Below, piece by piece: positions 10,823 to 20,764 of a stretch of 64,000 nucleotides of DNA. This DNA comes from Mycobacterium sp. ITM-2016-00316 (lineage in GTDB: Bacteria > Actinomycetota > Actinomycetes > Mycobacteriales > Mycobacteriaceae). How positions within the stretch are numbered: the first letter of the stretch is position 1; each line of letters starts with the position of its first letter. The stretch spans positions 2,356,001-2,420,000 of the forward strand of contig NZ_CP134398.1 in NCBI RefSeq assembly GCF_002968335.2, given 5' to 3'. Position numbers and translations under genes: made by a program. The notes under the pieces are model-generated. The model was not told the DNA's origin. It made no database searches and saw nothing but the letters and a program-made list of their open reading frames with translations.

Positions 10823-12031
10823 GTGCCTACTTTGACCGCCGCGCAGGCCCGCCGGGTCGCCGTCGCCGCCCAGGGCTTCCACGAGCCCAAGCCGGGCGTG
10901 CTGACCCGCGGACACCTCAAACGCCTGATCTCCAGGATTCAGGTGCTGCAACTGGATTCGGTGTCGGTCTGCGTGCGCGCGCACTACGCGCCGGTATTCA
11001 GCCGGCTCGGCCCCTATGACCGCGACGTGCTGGATCGGGCGGCCTGGAGTCACACCGCGCGAGCGCCACGCCTGCTCACCGAGTACTGGGCGCATGAGGC
11101 CGCACTGATGGCCGTGGATGACTGGCCGCTGCTGCGGTGGCGGATGCGTGAGTACGAGCACGGCCGCTGGGGCACCGAGATCGTCAAGCGCAACGCCCGG
11201 CTGGCCGAGGACATCGTCGCCGCGATCGCCGAGCGGGGCCCGTCCACCGCCGGACAGATCGAGGCGCACCTGGAGGCCGAACCCCGTGGCCGCAAAGGTC
11301 CGTGGTGGGACCGCAGCGATACCAAGTGGGTGGCCGAGGCGCTCTGGTCCTCGGGTGTGTTGACCACCGCGACCCGGGTCGGGTTCGCCCGCCACTACGA
11401 CCTCACCGAACGTGTGCTGCCGCCGGACGTGCTGGCGCGGGAGGTGTCCGACGAGGAGGCGGTGCGCGAGCTGATTCTGCGGGCCGCCGGCGCGCTGGGG
11501 GTGGGGACCGAACCGGATCTGCGTGACTATTTCCGGCTCAACCCCAAACAGAGCAAGCCCGCGGTCGCCGCGCTGGTGGCCGAGGGCGAGCTGGAGCCGG
11601 TCGAGGTGGCGGGCTGGAACGCCCCGGCCTACCTGCGTGCCGGGCAGAAGGTGCCGCGGCGCGACCGTGGTACCGCGCTGCTGTGCCCGTTCGATCCGCT
11701 GGTCTTCTTCCGGCCCCGGATGGAGCGCCTGTTCGACGGTTTCCACTACCGGATCGAGATTTACACCCCGGCCCACAAGCGCCAATTCGGTTACTACGTA
11801 TGGCCTTTCCTGCTCGACGGCGAGCTCGTGGGCCGCGTCGACCTCAAGCGCGCCGACGGGGTGCTCCATGTGGTGGGCGCCTTCGCCGAGGACGGCCGCG
11901 ATCGCGCACACGTGGCCGCGGGGATGGCGGCCGAGCTGCGGTCGATGGCCGGGTGGCTGGGCCTCGATGACGTCGCGGTCGGTGACCGCGGTGATTTGGT
12001 CCCCCAACTGCGGGCCGCCCTGCTTAGCTGA
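10823..12031 (+). CDS. winged helix-turn-helix protein of the YcaQ (DNA crosslink glycosylase) family
   Basis: A 402-residue protein from a GTG start. The N-terminus carries the family's region AARRVAVAAQGF and LISRIQVLQLDSVSVCVRAHYAPVFSRLG. Winged-helix repeats fill the middle, and the C-terminal PFDPLVFFRPRMERLFDGFHYRIEIY is typical of YcaQ/AlkZ-type proteins. Those in E. coli and Streptomyces unhook interstrand DNA crosslinks. The family match is by motif, so a repair role is plausible but not demonstrated. It is followed after 3 nt by the haloalkane dehalogenase. Confidence 0.8.
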   Translation: MPTLTAAQARRVAVAAQGFHEPKPGVLTRGHLKRLISRIQVLQLDSVSVCVRAHYAPVFSRLGPYDRDVLDRAAWSHTARAPRLLTEYWAHEAALMAVDDWPLLRWRMREYEHGRWGTEIVKRNARLAEDIVAAIAERGPSTAGQIEAHLEAEPRGRKGPWWDRSDTKWVAEALWSSGVLTTATRVGFARHYDLTERVLPPDVLAREVSDEEAVRELILRAAGALGVGTEPDLRDYFRLNPKQSKPAVAALVAEGELEPVEVAGWNAPAYLRAGQKVPRRDRGTALLCPFDPLVFFRPRMERLFDGFHYRIEIYTPAHKRQFGYYVWPFLLDGELVGRVDLKRADGVLHVVGAFAEDGRDRAHVAAGMAAELRSMAGWLGLDDVAVGDRGDLVPQLRAALLS

Positions 12032-12034
12032 GCC

Positions 12035-12925
12035 ATGGACGTTCTGCGCACCCCCGATGAGCGCTTCGCCGACCTGCCGGACTTTCCGTTCGCGCCGCAC
12101 TACGTGGAGGTCGACGGGCTGCGCGTGCACTACCTGGACGAGGGCCCGGCCGGCGCGGCGGTGGTGCTGTTGCTGCACGGGGAGCCGTCCTGGAGCTACC
12201 TGTACCGCTGGATGATCCCGGTGCTCGTGGACGCCGGCCTGCGGGCGGTGGCCATCGACCTCGTGGGCTTCGGGCGCAGCGACAAGCCGGCGACGCGCCA
12301 GGATTACACCTATCAGTCGCACGTCGACTGGACCTGGGGGGCCATCGAGGCGATCGGGCTCACCGACATCACGCTGGTCTGCCAGGACTGGGGTGGTCTC
12401 ATCGGGCTGCGCCTGGTCGGTGAGCACTCCGAGCGGTTCGCCCGCGTGGTGGCCGCCAACACCACTCTGCCGACGGGGGATCAGCACCCCGGCGAGGCGT
12501 TTCTGGCCTGGCAACGGTTCAGCCAGGAGACTCAGGAGTTCCCGGTCGGCAACATCATCAACGGCGGCTGCGTATCGGACCTGACGCCGGAGGTGATCGC
12601 GGCCTACGACGCACCGTTCCCCGACGAGACGTACAAGGCGGGCGCACGCCAGTTCCCGACGCTGGTGCCGACCAGCCCGGACGACCCGGCGGCGGCCCCG
12701 AACCGGGCCGCCTGGGCGGGGCTGCAACGGTTCGATCGGCCGTTTCTGTGCGCGTTCTCCGACGCGGACCCGATCACCCGTGGCGCCGACGCCCCGCTGC
12801 GCAAGCTCATTCCCGGTGCCGCCGGGCAGGCGCACGTGACGATCGCCGGCGGCGGGCACTTCTTGCAGGAGGACAAGGGTCGCGAACTCGCCGGTGTGGT
12901 GGTGGACTTCGTCAACCGGGGGTAG
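12035..12925 (+). CDS. dhmA: haloalkane dehalogenase
   Basis: A 296-residue alpha/beta hydrolase that hydrolyses carbon-halogen bonds to an alcohol and halide. Visible are the oxyanion loop HGEPSWSYLYR (residues 49-59), nucleophile Asp118 followed by the halide-binding Trp119 in CQDWGG, a second candidate halide Trp in FLAWQRF, the acid in FSDADPI, and the base His in GGGHFLQED. These features place it in the DhlA-like HLD-I group, like M. tuberculosis Rv2296. It follows the YcaQ-like gene by 3 nt, so the two are probably cotranscribed. The gene symbol follows the Rv2296 name and is tentative. Confidence 0.85.
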   Translation: MDVLRTPDERFADLPDFPFAPHYVEVDGLRVHYLDEGPAGAAVVLLLHGEPSWSYLYRWMIPVLVDAGLRAVAIDLVGFGRSDKPATRQDYTYQSHVDWTWGAIEAIGLTDITLVCQDWGGLIGLRLVGEHSERFARVVAANTTLPTGDQHPGEAFLAWQRFSQETQEFPVGNIINGGCVSDLTPEVIAAYDAPFPDETYKAGARQFPTLVPTSPDDPAAAPNRAAWAGLQRFDRPFLCAFSDADPITRGADAPLRKLIPGAAGQAHVTIAGGGHFLQEDKGRELAGVVVDFVNRG

Positions 12926-12972
12926 CGGCGTACGGGGTGACGGATACGTAAATAACGGGCAGACTGTTCCAG

Positions 12973-14064
12973 ATGGCGGGGCGGGGCGGCCGGTGGTGGC
13001 GACAGGCCGACCAATTCCATTGGTTCAGCGTCTACCTGCAGGACCGCGGGCTGGACCTGCCGTGGCGGCTGGCGACCTTCGGGTTCACGCTGCTGTTTGC
13101 GGCTGTGCCGGTGGTGATGTTGACCAGTCCCTATGGGCCGGACACCGCAGCCACGCGCGCCGTGGCGATCGGGGCGTCTGTGTGTGGGCTGGCGGTCAGC
13201 TCCATCTGGCTGATCGGTTGGCCCACCCGCAGGCAGTCCCTGATCTACCACGCGGTGTGCTGCCTGTCGATCGCCGCGGGCACCCTGGCGCTGTCGACCT
13301 CCTACGGCGCCCTGATGGGCTGCGCGATGTTCGCGGCCATCGGCGGCCTGCTCGCCTACTTCCACGCGCTCGTGCACGTGCTCGCCAATTTTGCGGTGGC
13401 CGTCGGCTGTGCGGCGATCGCCGCCGCCCGGTTGTTCGCCGACACCGGTGACGCCGCCGTCGTGGTCGCGTCGCTGCTGCTGGTCTTGGGGCTCAATCTC
13501 GGCGTGCCGTTCGGTATCCATGCGCTGGTGCACTCGTTGCACACGGAATTGCGGTCCTCCGATTTCGATCCGCTGACCGGGCTGCCGAATCGCCGATCCT
13601 TCTTCAACTCGGTGCACGAGATGCTCCTGGAGCGTCGCGGGGCACGCGTCGAGATGAACGTGACGATGATCGACATCGACGACTTCAAGAGGCTCAACGA
13701 CACCAGGGGGCACGCCGCCGGCGACGAGGCGCTGGTCGGAATCGGTGCCGTCCTCATCCAGAATTGTGGTGCGGATGCCGTCGTGGGTCGTCTCGGCGGC
13801 GAGGAGTTCGTGATCGCCGACACTGCGAGCGTCGAGAGTCACGCCGAAACCGTCGAACGTATCCGGCTCGGTATTGCCGCACTGCCGGTGCAGATCACTG
13901 CCAGCCTGGGTACCTGTGGCGCGGCGATCGGCCCCGGCGCCGCAGCGGACCCGACGGAGTTCCTCGACCAGCTGATCCGGGCCGCTGACCTGGCGATGTA
14001 TCGGTCCAAGCGCGAGGGCGGCAACCGGATACATCGCAGCGATGCGACCGCCACCTCACCGTGA
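12973..14064 (+). CDS. membrane-bound diguanylate cyclase (GGDEF domain)
   Basis: A 363-residue protein predicted to make cyclic-di-GMP. Residues about 35-190 form six hydrophobic helices of an uncharacterised sensor. The GGDEF domain starts at DFDPLTGLPNRRSFF (about residue 197), has the metal-binding IDIDDFKRLNDTRGHAAGD segment, and the active signature GGEEF near residue 277. The RxxD inhibitory site normally just before the signature is absent (GADA at that position), so product inhibition may be lost. No EAL domain is fused. It stands alone behind the dehalogenase. Confidence 0.85.
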   Translation: MAGRGGRWWRQADQFHWFSVYLQDRGLDLPWRLATFGFTLLFAAVPVVMLTSPYGPDTAATRAVAIGASVCGLAVSSIWLIGWPTRRQSLIYHAVCCLSIAAGTLALSTSYGALMGCAMFAAIGGLLAYFHALVHVLANFAVAVGCAAIAAARLFADTGDAAVVVASLLLVLGLNLGVPFGIHALVHSLHTELRSSDFDPLTGLPNRRSFFNSVHEMLLERRGARVEMNVTMIDIDDFKRLNDTRGHAAGDEALVGIGAVLIQNCGADAVVGRLGGEEFVIADTASVESHAETVERIRLGIAALPVQITASLGTCGAAIGPGAAADPTEFLDQLIRAADLAMYRSKREGGNRIHRSDATATSP

Positions 14065-14146
14065 CCTTAAAGATCTCTTATTTTTCTTAAATTGGGTGTA
14101 CCGTGAGCCGAGTACGTGACGTGACGGCCTGGTGAAAGGACCCAAC

Positions 14147-14869
14147 ATGCACGAACCACAGATCGCCCTGGTGACCAGCGCATCTCGCGGAATCGGCGCG
14201 GAGGTCGCACATCAGCTCGCCCACCCGGGGACCCACGTGATCGTCAACTATCGCGAAAAGGCGGGCCGGGCCCATGCCGTGGCCGACGCCATCCGTGACG
14301 CGGGAGGACACGCGTCGGCGGTGGCCGCCGACATCTCCGACGAGTCCGCCGCCGAGGCGATGATCGCCGGTATCCGCCAGCGCTTCGGCCGGCTGGACAC
14401 CTTGGTGCTCAATGCGTCCGGTGGCCTGGAGCGCGACGCCGAGCCTGGCTACGCGATGCGGCTCAACCGCGACGCCCAGCGGCGCCTGGTCGCGCTGGCG
14501 CTGCCGCTGATGCCGGCCGGCGCTCGCGTCGTGTTCGTCACCAGCCACCAGGCGCACTTCTACCCGCACAAGGCGGTGCCGATGGGCTACGCGCCGATCG
14601 CGGCGAGCATGCGCGCCGGCGAGACCGCGATGTACGGCATGCGCCACGAATTCGCCCGGCGCGGAATTCATTTCACCGTTGTGTCCGGCGACATGATCGA
14701 CGGGACGAACGTGCTGACCCGTCTGCAGGGGCCCGCTCTCGAACCGCGCCGCAGCACACCGCTGCCGTCGACGGACGAGTTCGCGGCCGCCATCGCCGGT
14801 GCCGCGAACTCGCAGTACCACCCGGGCATCGTTTACGTGGGTGGGTCGGAGTACCTGCGCACCGCGTAG
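14147..14869 (+). CDS. short-chain dehydrogenase/reductase
   Basis: A 240-residue SDR. The cofactor loop TSASRGIGAEVA is at residues 10-21, and VLNASGG near residue 88 replaces the usual NNAG. The active-site region FVTSHQAHF has Ser, but the expected YxxxK is not obvious after it (YAPIAASMRAGETAMYG), so it may be a divergent or inactive member. The ATG at 14147 is preferred because GAAAGGA lies 7 nt upstream; an earlier in-frame GTG at 14132 is part of that ribosome site. The DNA just before it (14065-14110) is unusually AT-rich and may hold its promoter. Confidence 0.75.
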   Translation: MHEPQIALVTSASRGIGAEVAHQLAHPGTHVIVNYREKAGRAHAVADAIRDAGGHASAVAADISDESAAEAMIAGIRQRFGRLDTLVLNASGGLERDAEPGYAMRLNRDAQRRLVALALPLMPAGARVVFVTSHQAHFYPHKAVPMGYAPIAASMRAGETAMYGMRHEFARRGIHFTVVSGDMIDGTNVLTRLQGPALEPRRSTPLPSTDEFAAAIAGAANSQYHPGIVYVGGSEYLRTA

Positions 14870-14893
14870 GCGCTCAGCTCGCTGACTGTGGGG

Positions 14894-14955
14894 CCTGTGT
14901 ACGGAATTCCTCCATTGCGCGTACACAAGGCACACAATTGAGCCGAACCCGCGGC

Positions 14956-14958
<3 letters not shown>
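14894..14958. terminator. two hairpins between convergent genes (bidirectional terminator)
   Basis: Hairpin 1 pairs CCTGTGTACG (14894-14903) with CGTACACAAGG (14920-14930), with one bulged base. Hairpin 2 pairs TGAGCCG (14939-14945) with CGGCTCA (14952-14958) and a 6-nt loop. They fill the gap between the SDR stop and the oppositely oriented deaminase stop, where transcription from both sides must end. Confidence 0.6.
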
Positions 14959-16511
<1,553 letters not shown>

Positions 16512-16550
16512 TATTTGTTGGTCTTATTACGATTGGTCGGGGGCGAAGCA

Positions 16551-18245
16551 TTGATTAATACAGTACTGCGACGTGAGTTGCCGCCAAAGTTGCTGCCGAA
16601 AACACTGAGGCTATTTGCTGGAGGCGGCTTGGGTGAGATTGGTCGAAACATGACTGTATTCGAGTACGAAGGCGTGTCCTTCGTGCTTGATATGGGTGTG
16701 CTTTTCCCGTCGACGTATACTCCCGGGGTCGACTTGATACTGCCTGACTTGGAGATCTTTGAGCGGGCAAACGTCTCGCCGTCATGGGTAGTGCTAACCC
16801 ACGGCCACGAAGACCATATCGGGGCCCTTCCTTATTTTGTTCGATCGTTTCCGAACGTAACAATCGTCGGGACGCAGTTAACGCTCGCCTTGGCTCGTGG
16901 ACGACTTAGCGAACACGGGCTGAATCCACCTATGAAGGAGATAAGCGGGGGGGACACTGTTGACCTCGGCCCGTTCGCATTAACGTTTGTCCCTGTGGCG
17001 CACTCGGTCCCAGATGGGATCGGGCTGTTGATGCGGGTGGGCGAGCTGACAGTGGTGCATACAGGTGATTTCAAGGTGGACGCTACCGTTCTTGACGGCC
17101 GAAACACCGTTTTAGAACGCTTTTTGCCTTCGGACGGTGGGCCAGTGGATCTTTTGCTCAGCGACTCCACAAATGCGGAAGTCACAGCTCGGGTAGCTGG
17201 GGAGGGTGACATCACTGAAACACTACAATCTGAATTTCAGAGTACTGCAGGCAAGTTGGTATTCGCTTGCTTTGCGAGCAACATCCATCGGGTGCAGCAA
17301 GCGGTGGACCTGGCAGTAGCTGATGGTCGCAAAGTGTGTTTCATTGGCAGGTCTATGGTCAGGAACATGGGGATAGCCCAAGAACTTGGCTATCTTAAAA
17401 TTCCATCTGGTGCAGAGATCTCGTACCAGGAGTGTGCCGCTCATCCTCCGCGTGAACTGGCAATAATTTGTACCGGCTCCCAAGGCGAGCCGCTGTCTGC
17501 GCTAGCTCGGATCTCCCGTGGTGAGCACCAGATCAAAGTGTCCTCCGATGACACCGTGTTGCTATCTGCGCGGCTGATTCCCGGCAACGAAACCGACATT
17601 TTTCAGGTCGTGAACGCGCTGAGCAGACGTGGCGTGCGAGTGCACACTCGCGATACCAGCAAGATTCACGCTTCGGGTCACGCACCAGCGCCCGATCTGG
17701 AGGATTTGATTAGACTGCTGCGCCCGAAGTGTTTTGTTCCTGTGCACGGGGAGTGGCGACATCTTCAAGCCCACGCACGGATTGCAGAACGAGCGTTAGT
17801 GGGCCAAGTCAACGTAATAGTGCTCGCGAACGGAGACGCGCTCGACCTTCAGTCGACTACCAGCAGAGTGTCCGGCACATACGGGCACCGTGATCTCTAT
17901 CTCGATGGAAGTACCGTAGGGCATATCGAGCGCAGCATATTCCGTGAACGTGCGAGGATGTCGGATGGCGGAACCGTTCAGATTATTGTGCCGATAGACT
18001 CAGGAAGCCGCCAATTGGTGGCTGAGCCAGTTGTCAGTTTCTTCGGAATTAGTGAAGACAATGACTTATGGGTGCGTTGCGTCGAGTTGGCCAAGGTCGA
18101 GATCGCTAAGGCAAATGGCAAGGTTGACTCGCTCAAGCTAGAGATGCGCGTGACTCAATCTGTGCGACAGTTTATTAAACATGAGTACCGATCGAAGCCT
18201 CTTGTCGCCACCACAGTTATCGAGTTGAAACAGTCAGGCGAATAA
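16551..18245 (+). CDS. rnj: ribonuclease J, divergent allele
   Basis: A metallo-beta-lactamase/beta-CASP ribonuclease for mRNA decay and rRNA processing, about 564 residues (M. tuberculosis RNase J has 558). The catalytic set looks complete: GEIGRNM near the N-terminus, HGHEDH at residues 84-89, VAHSVPD, HTGDFK, then SDSTNAE, IGRSMVRNM, ASGHA and PVHGEWR. The C-terminal domain is present. The TTG at 16551 is chosen because a GGGGG run lies 7-10 nt upstream; an earlier TTG at 16515 would add 12 residues. Position behind dapA is normal for rnj, but low GC, TTA codons and many substitutions mark the gene as foreign. Confidence 0.9.
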   Translation: MINTVLRRELPPKLLPKTLRLFAGGGLGEIGRNMTVFEYEGVSFVLDMGVLFPSTYTPGVDLILPDLEIFERANVSPSWVVLTHGHEDHIGALPYFVRSFPNVTIVGTQLTLALARGRLSEHGLNPPMKEISGGDTVDLGPFALTFVPVAHSVPDGIGLLMRVGELTVVHTGDFKVDATVLDGRNTVLERFLPSDGGPVDLLLSDSTNAEVTARVAGEGDITETLQSEFQSTAGKLVFACFASNIHRVQQAVDLAVADGRKVCFIGRSMVRNMGIAQELGYLKIPSGAEISYQECAAHPPRELAIICTGSQGEPLSALARISRGEHQIKVSSDDTVLLSARLIPGNETDIFQVVNALSRRGVRVHTRDTSKIHASGHAPAPDLEDLIRLLRPKCFVPVHGEWRHLQAHARIAERALVGQVNVIVLANGDALDLQSTTSRVSGTYGHRDLYLDGSTVGHIERSIFRERARMSDGGTVQIIVPIDSGSRQLVAEPVVSFFGISEDNDLWVRCVELAKVEIAKANGKVDSLKLEMRVTQSVRQFIKHEYRSKPLVATTVIELKQSGE

Positions 18246-18312
18246 CTTCGCTCAGTGGGCCGTAAAAATAATTCCGAAGTCGCCAATACAAAGGTGCCAC
18301 CCTGCACCACCC

Positions 18313-18330
18313 ACGTTTACGAACGTTTTA
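18313..18330 (+). terminator. weak hairpin with T-run after rnj
   Basis: ACGTT (18313-18317) pairs with AACGT (18322-18326) around a TACG loop and is followed by TTTTA. It sits where rnj and the minus-strand operon converge. The stem is only 5 bp and overlaps the stop codon of the opposite gene, so this is a tentative call. Confidence 0.3.
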
Positions 18331-19068
18331 ATTGCTGGCATCCTTGAGTTTTGTAAGAACTCGGTGATATATCCAGTCTTTGGACGACGATCTTTCTTGA
18401 AAGTACTTCTGCAATAGATGGGCCGTTTTCTCGGGTTCCTCCATCATTGTTCGAACAGTGACGTCAGCGAATCCGGGCTGATCAAGATATGCACGTAAAT
18501 CCGTCTCGATCAATCGTCCGGTCATACCTATTCTTGCCGCCATTAGGCCCGGAGTCTGAAGGCGCTTAGAGACTTCCCAAGAAGTCTCGTCGAACCGGAT
18601 GCGATTCAGAAGCAGTATGCACTTCGCTGCGGCGTAGGACGTTCCATCCCGAGGTATTCGCTTCATGCTAATGACTAATTCGGCGATCGAGAAGTAGCGT
18701 TGCTCAGCTAGTGGCATTGCATTGAACGAGTAGTGTGGGTGAATCGAAACTTTTGGTAACTGAATGGATGGGAATTTTTCTAGGGCACTCTGTACGGTTG
18801 CCTGTAGAGTGCGCCGGTCGGAATTCGACGAACCCTCCCAGACTAGGTCGACATCGCTGTAAGAAAAGCCATCGAACGTCAAGTGGAAGTCGTGGTTTGC
18901 CCACGAACCGACAAGAATGGGGCCGGCGCCTATCTGCGTGTGCTCTAGAATCGAAACGACCTGACTCTGCAGCGTCTGTCGGGCGTCGAGATATTCGGTT
19001 CCACTTTCGCCGCATTGGTCCGCCAAGTCGAAGATCATATCGAGATATTCCTGGGATATCTCAGTCAT
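18328..19068 (-). CDS. nucleotidyltransferase-fold protein (island)
   Basis: A 246-residue protein. VGSWANHD at residues 53-60 and SDVDLVWEG at 71-79 give the Gly-Ser and DxD metal-binding pair of the polymerase-beta nucleotidyltransferase superfamily. The C-terminal half is helical (TSYAAAKCILLLNRIRF), as in many stand-alone members. The GS-to-DxD spacing is longer than in minimal MNT toxins. It may transfer a nucleotide to a sugar, small molecule or protein; nothing visible decides this. It starts 8 nt inside the end of the carbamoyltransferase gene, the last of three overlapping genes. GC is low, and no signal peptide is present. Confidence 0.6.
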   Translation of the reverse strand: MTEISQEYLDMIFDLADQCGESGTEYLDARQTLQSQVVSILEHTQIGAGPILVGSWANHDFHLTFDGFSYSDVDLVWEGSSNSDRRTLQATVQSALEKFPSIQLPKVSIHPHYSFNAMPLAEQRYFSIAELVISMKRIPRDGTSYAAAKCILLLNRIRFDETSWEVSKRLQTPGLMAARIGMTGRLIETDLRAYLDQPGFADVTVRTMMEEPEKTAHLLQKYFQERSSSKDWIYHRVLTKLKDASN

Positions 19069-20764
19069 CGAAGACTGTCCAACCCTTGTCTGTCAGGCAT
19101 CCCGCGGCTCCCAATACTCTTGCGGTCATAATTGACGATCGCACGTTCGCGAGCATGGGCTCTCCTGCGCCATTGAGTGAAGTTAGCAGGAGCATTGGCA
19201 TTCCGCGCTTTTCGCACTGCTGAAGGAGCCGGTACAACAACGGGCATCGTTCGCGAACGGCTGCTTGAACCCTCGCTTCCCCACTGGGGTGGCGTATGCC
19301 GGGGAATGCCGTGGCGGCACCGTCTTTCACGTTTACAGTCCATGCCATATCTGCTGACGGTGTACCGGCGAACCAGCGGTGGCACTCCTCGGCCCGTGCA
19401 ACAGGGGCGAACGGCATGAAAGCCGGACGCCCTTTGACGTGATTCAATCGTTCTACTGCATCTGCGCGCCTGGCGTCAGCGAGTAACGCGCGTCCACCGA
19501 GTGCGCGCGGGCCGAACTCCACTCCGCCGCTTACAAGTGCCACTATCTCACCTCTCAAGATAGCGTCGGCAGCGTCGGACACATCGTCGTCGGCGGCCTC
19601 TCGCGCGTCCTCGTGTCGAGGGCCGAGTAGCGGAGTGGTTGCCCGAAACTTAGTAACTCCAGCCCGAAGCGCAACATGAACTGCCGCGCCGACCGCAGTG
19701 CCTGCGTCGCTGGACCATGGGCTGACTACGAGCTTCTCGATACCCTGGTGTACCAGGTGATTCGCCAAACGCCCATTTGCTTGACAATTAAGAGCCGCGC
19801 CACCAGATAAACCAACCGCGTGAACTTGCAAGCCAGCGTTCCTAGCGGTTTCGCACGTATCATCGACCAGTCGCCTGAGAATGTCTTCGAACCAATGCTG
19901 CATAGTAGCGGCGAAGTCGCTTGCATTGGCTTCCGCATGACGCGCGCGGGCGAGACGACAGCGACTAGCGGCAGGCTCGCTAGAGAGTGTACGCTCGATT
20001 GCATCGGTGTATCGAAATGCAGGGTAAAGGGCGGTATCGACCCTGAAACGTCCCGAACGGACAGATGTAGCATTGTGCAACTGAGTAAACTCGTGAGGCT
20101 TTCCGTACGCTGAAAGCGCCATAAGTTTTCCAGGCCCTCGTTCGCCTGGAAAACCGGCAAAGTAGGCTGCTTGATGGAATATCGTGCCCGGACTGTTGGG
20201 CCAAGGAGAACGGTTCAGCAGCGTCATGCACTTACCGTCCCAGTAGTACGCGGACAAGGAATCCTGTTCGCCCGTAGTGTCGCTTACCAGAACAACTGTC
20301 GATTTAGGTAGATCGCAGGGAACGAGGCTAAGAGCATGCGCTAGATGATGCCCCGTGAAAACGGGAGTGCCTAGCTTCCTACGGTACCGAACCGTGAAAT
20401 ATATGGAGCGCCCGAACCTAAGCAACTCTTTCCGAAGCCTTACTCGAAGTAGTAACGGTTCGCGAAATCCATACTGAATGGTTGCGGCGATTCCCTTGTG
20501 CAGCAGCCGTTTCGGCCAATGCCATCCTTCACCCCACACTAGGTCGCCGCCTTCCGTGATTTTCAACGCCGATGCAATTGCATTGACCGGAAAGCGAGAG
20601 CAGTTTTTTTCGGATGTTACTCGACCTTCTTCGAGGGCAAAGACTAGCTCACCCTTTCCGTTGATCAGCGCTACCGCTGCGTCGTGGCCGAAGTTGGTAC
20701 CTAAGAACCAGCGCGACTTGCCGGAATTCCGCGCACCGTGGTTTCTACTGCTCGATGTCACCAT
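19061..20764 (-). CDS. O-carbamoyltransferase (NodU/CmcH/TobZ family, island)
   Basis: A 567-residue enzyme expected to carbamoylate a hydroxyl group using carbamoyl phosphate and ATP. The N-terminal Kae1-like domain begins LGTNFGHDAAVALI (residues 21-34). H139 and H143 in GHHLAHA form the HxxxH metal site, and GLSGGAALNCQANGRL is near residue 318. The C-terminal domain has FGPRALGGRALLADAR and VKGRPAFMPFAPV. Length and domain order are normal, so it should be active. Relatives decorate Nod factors, cephalosporins, novobiocin and tobramycin-type sugars. It overlaps the epimerase gene upstream and the nucleotidyltransferase gene downstream, implying one mRNA and one pathway, possibly acting on a sugar. 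Confidence 0.85.
   Translation of the reverse strand: MVTSSSRNHGARNSGKSRWFLGTNFGHDAAVALINGKGELVFALEEGRVTSEKNCSRFPVNAIASALKITEGGDLVWGEGWHWPKRLLHKGIAATIQYGFREPLLLRVRLRKELLRFGRSIYFTVRYRRKLGTPVFTGHHLAHALSLVPCDLPKSTVVLVSDTTGEQDSLSAYYWDGKCMTLLNRSPWPNSPGTIFHQAAYFAGFPGERGPGKLMALSAYGKPHEFTQLHNATSVRSGRFRVDTALYPAFRYTDAIERTLSSEPAASRCRLARARHAEANASDFAATMQHWFEDILRRLVDDTCETARNAGLQVHAVGLSGGAALNCQANGRLANHLVHQGIEKLVVSPWSSDAGTAVGAAVHVALRAGVTKFRATTPLLGPRHEDAREAADDDVSDAADAILRGEIVALVSGGVEFGPRALGGRALLADARRADAVERLNHVKGRPAFMPFAPVARAEECHRWFAGTPSADMAWTVNVKDGAATAFPGIRHPSGEARVQAAVRERCPLLYRLLQQCEKRGMPMLLLTSLNGAGEPMLANVRSSIMTARVLGAAGCLTDKGWTVFDD

Noticed and set aside
10757..12859. 700-codon minus-strand open frame across the YcaQ-like and dehalogenase genes
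   Set aside because: Low-complexity His/Arg/Gln-rich translation without motifs, spanning two well-supported genes on the other strand.
18328..19068. CD-NTase of a CBASS-type defence system
   Set aside because: A GS and DxD pair exists, but no CBASS effector or ancillary gene is adjacent and the motif spacing is not clearly that of CD-NTases; left as nucleotidyltransferase-like.
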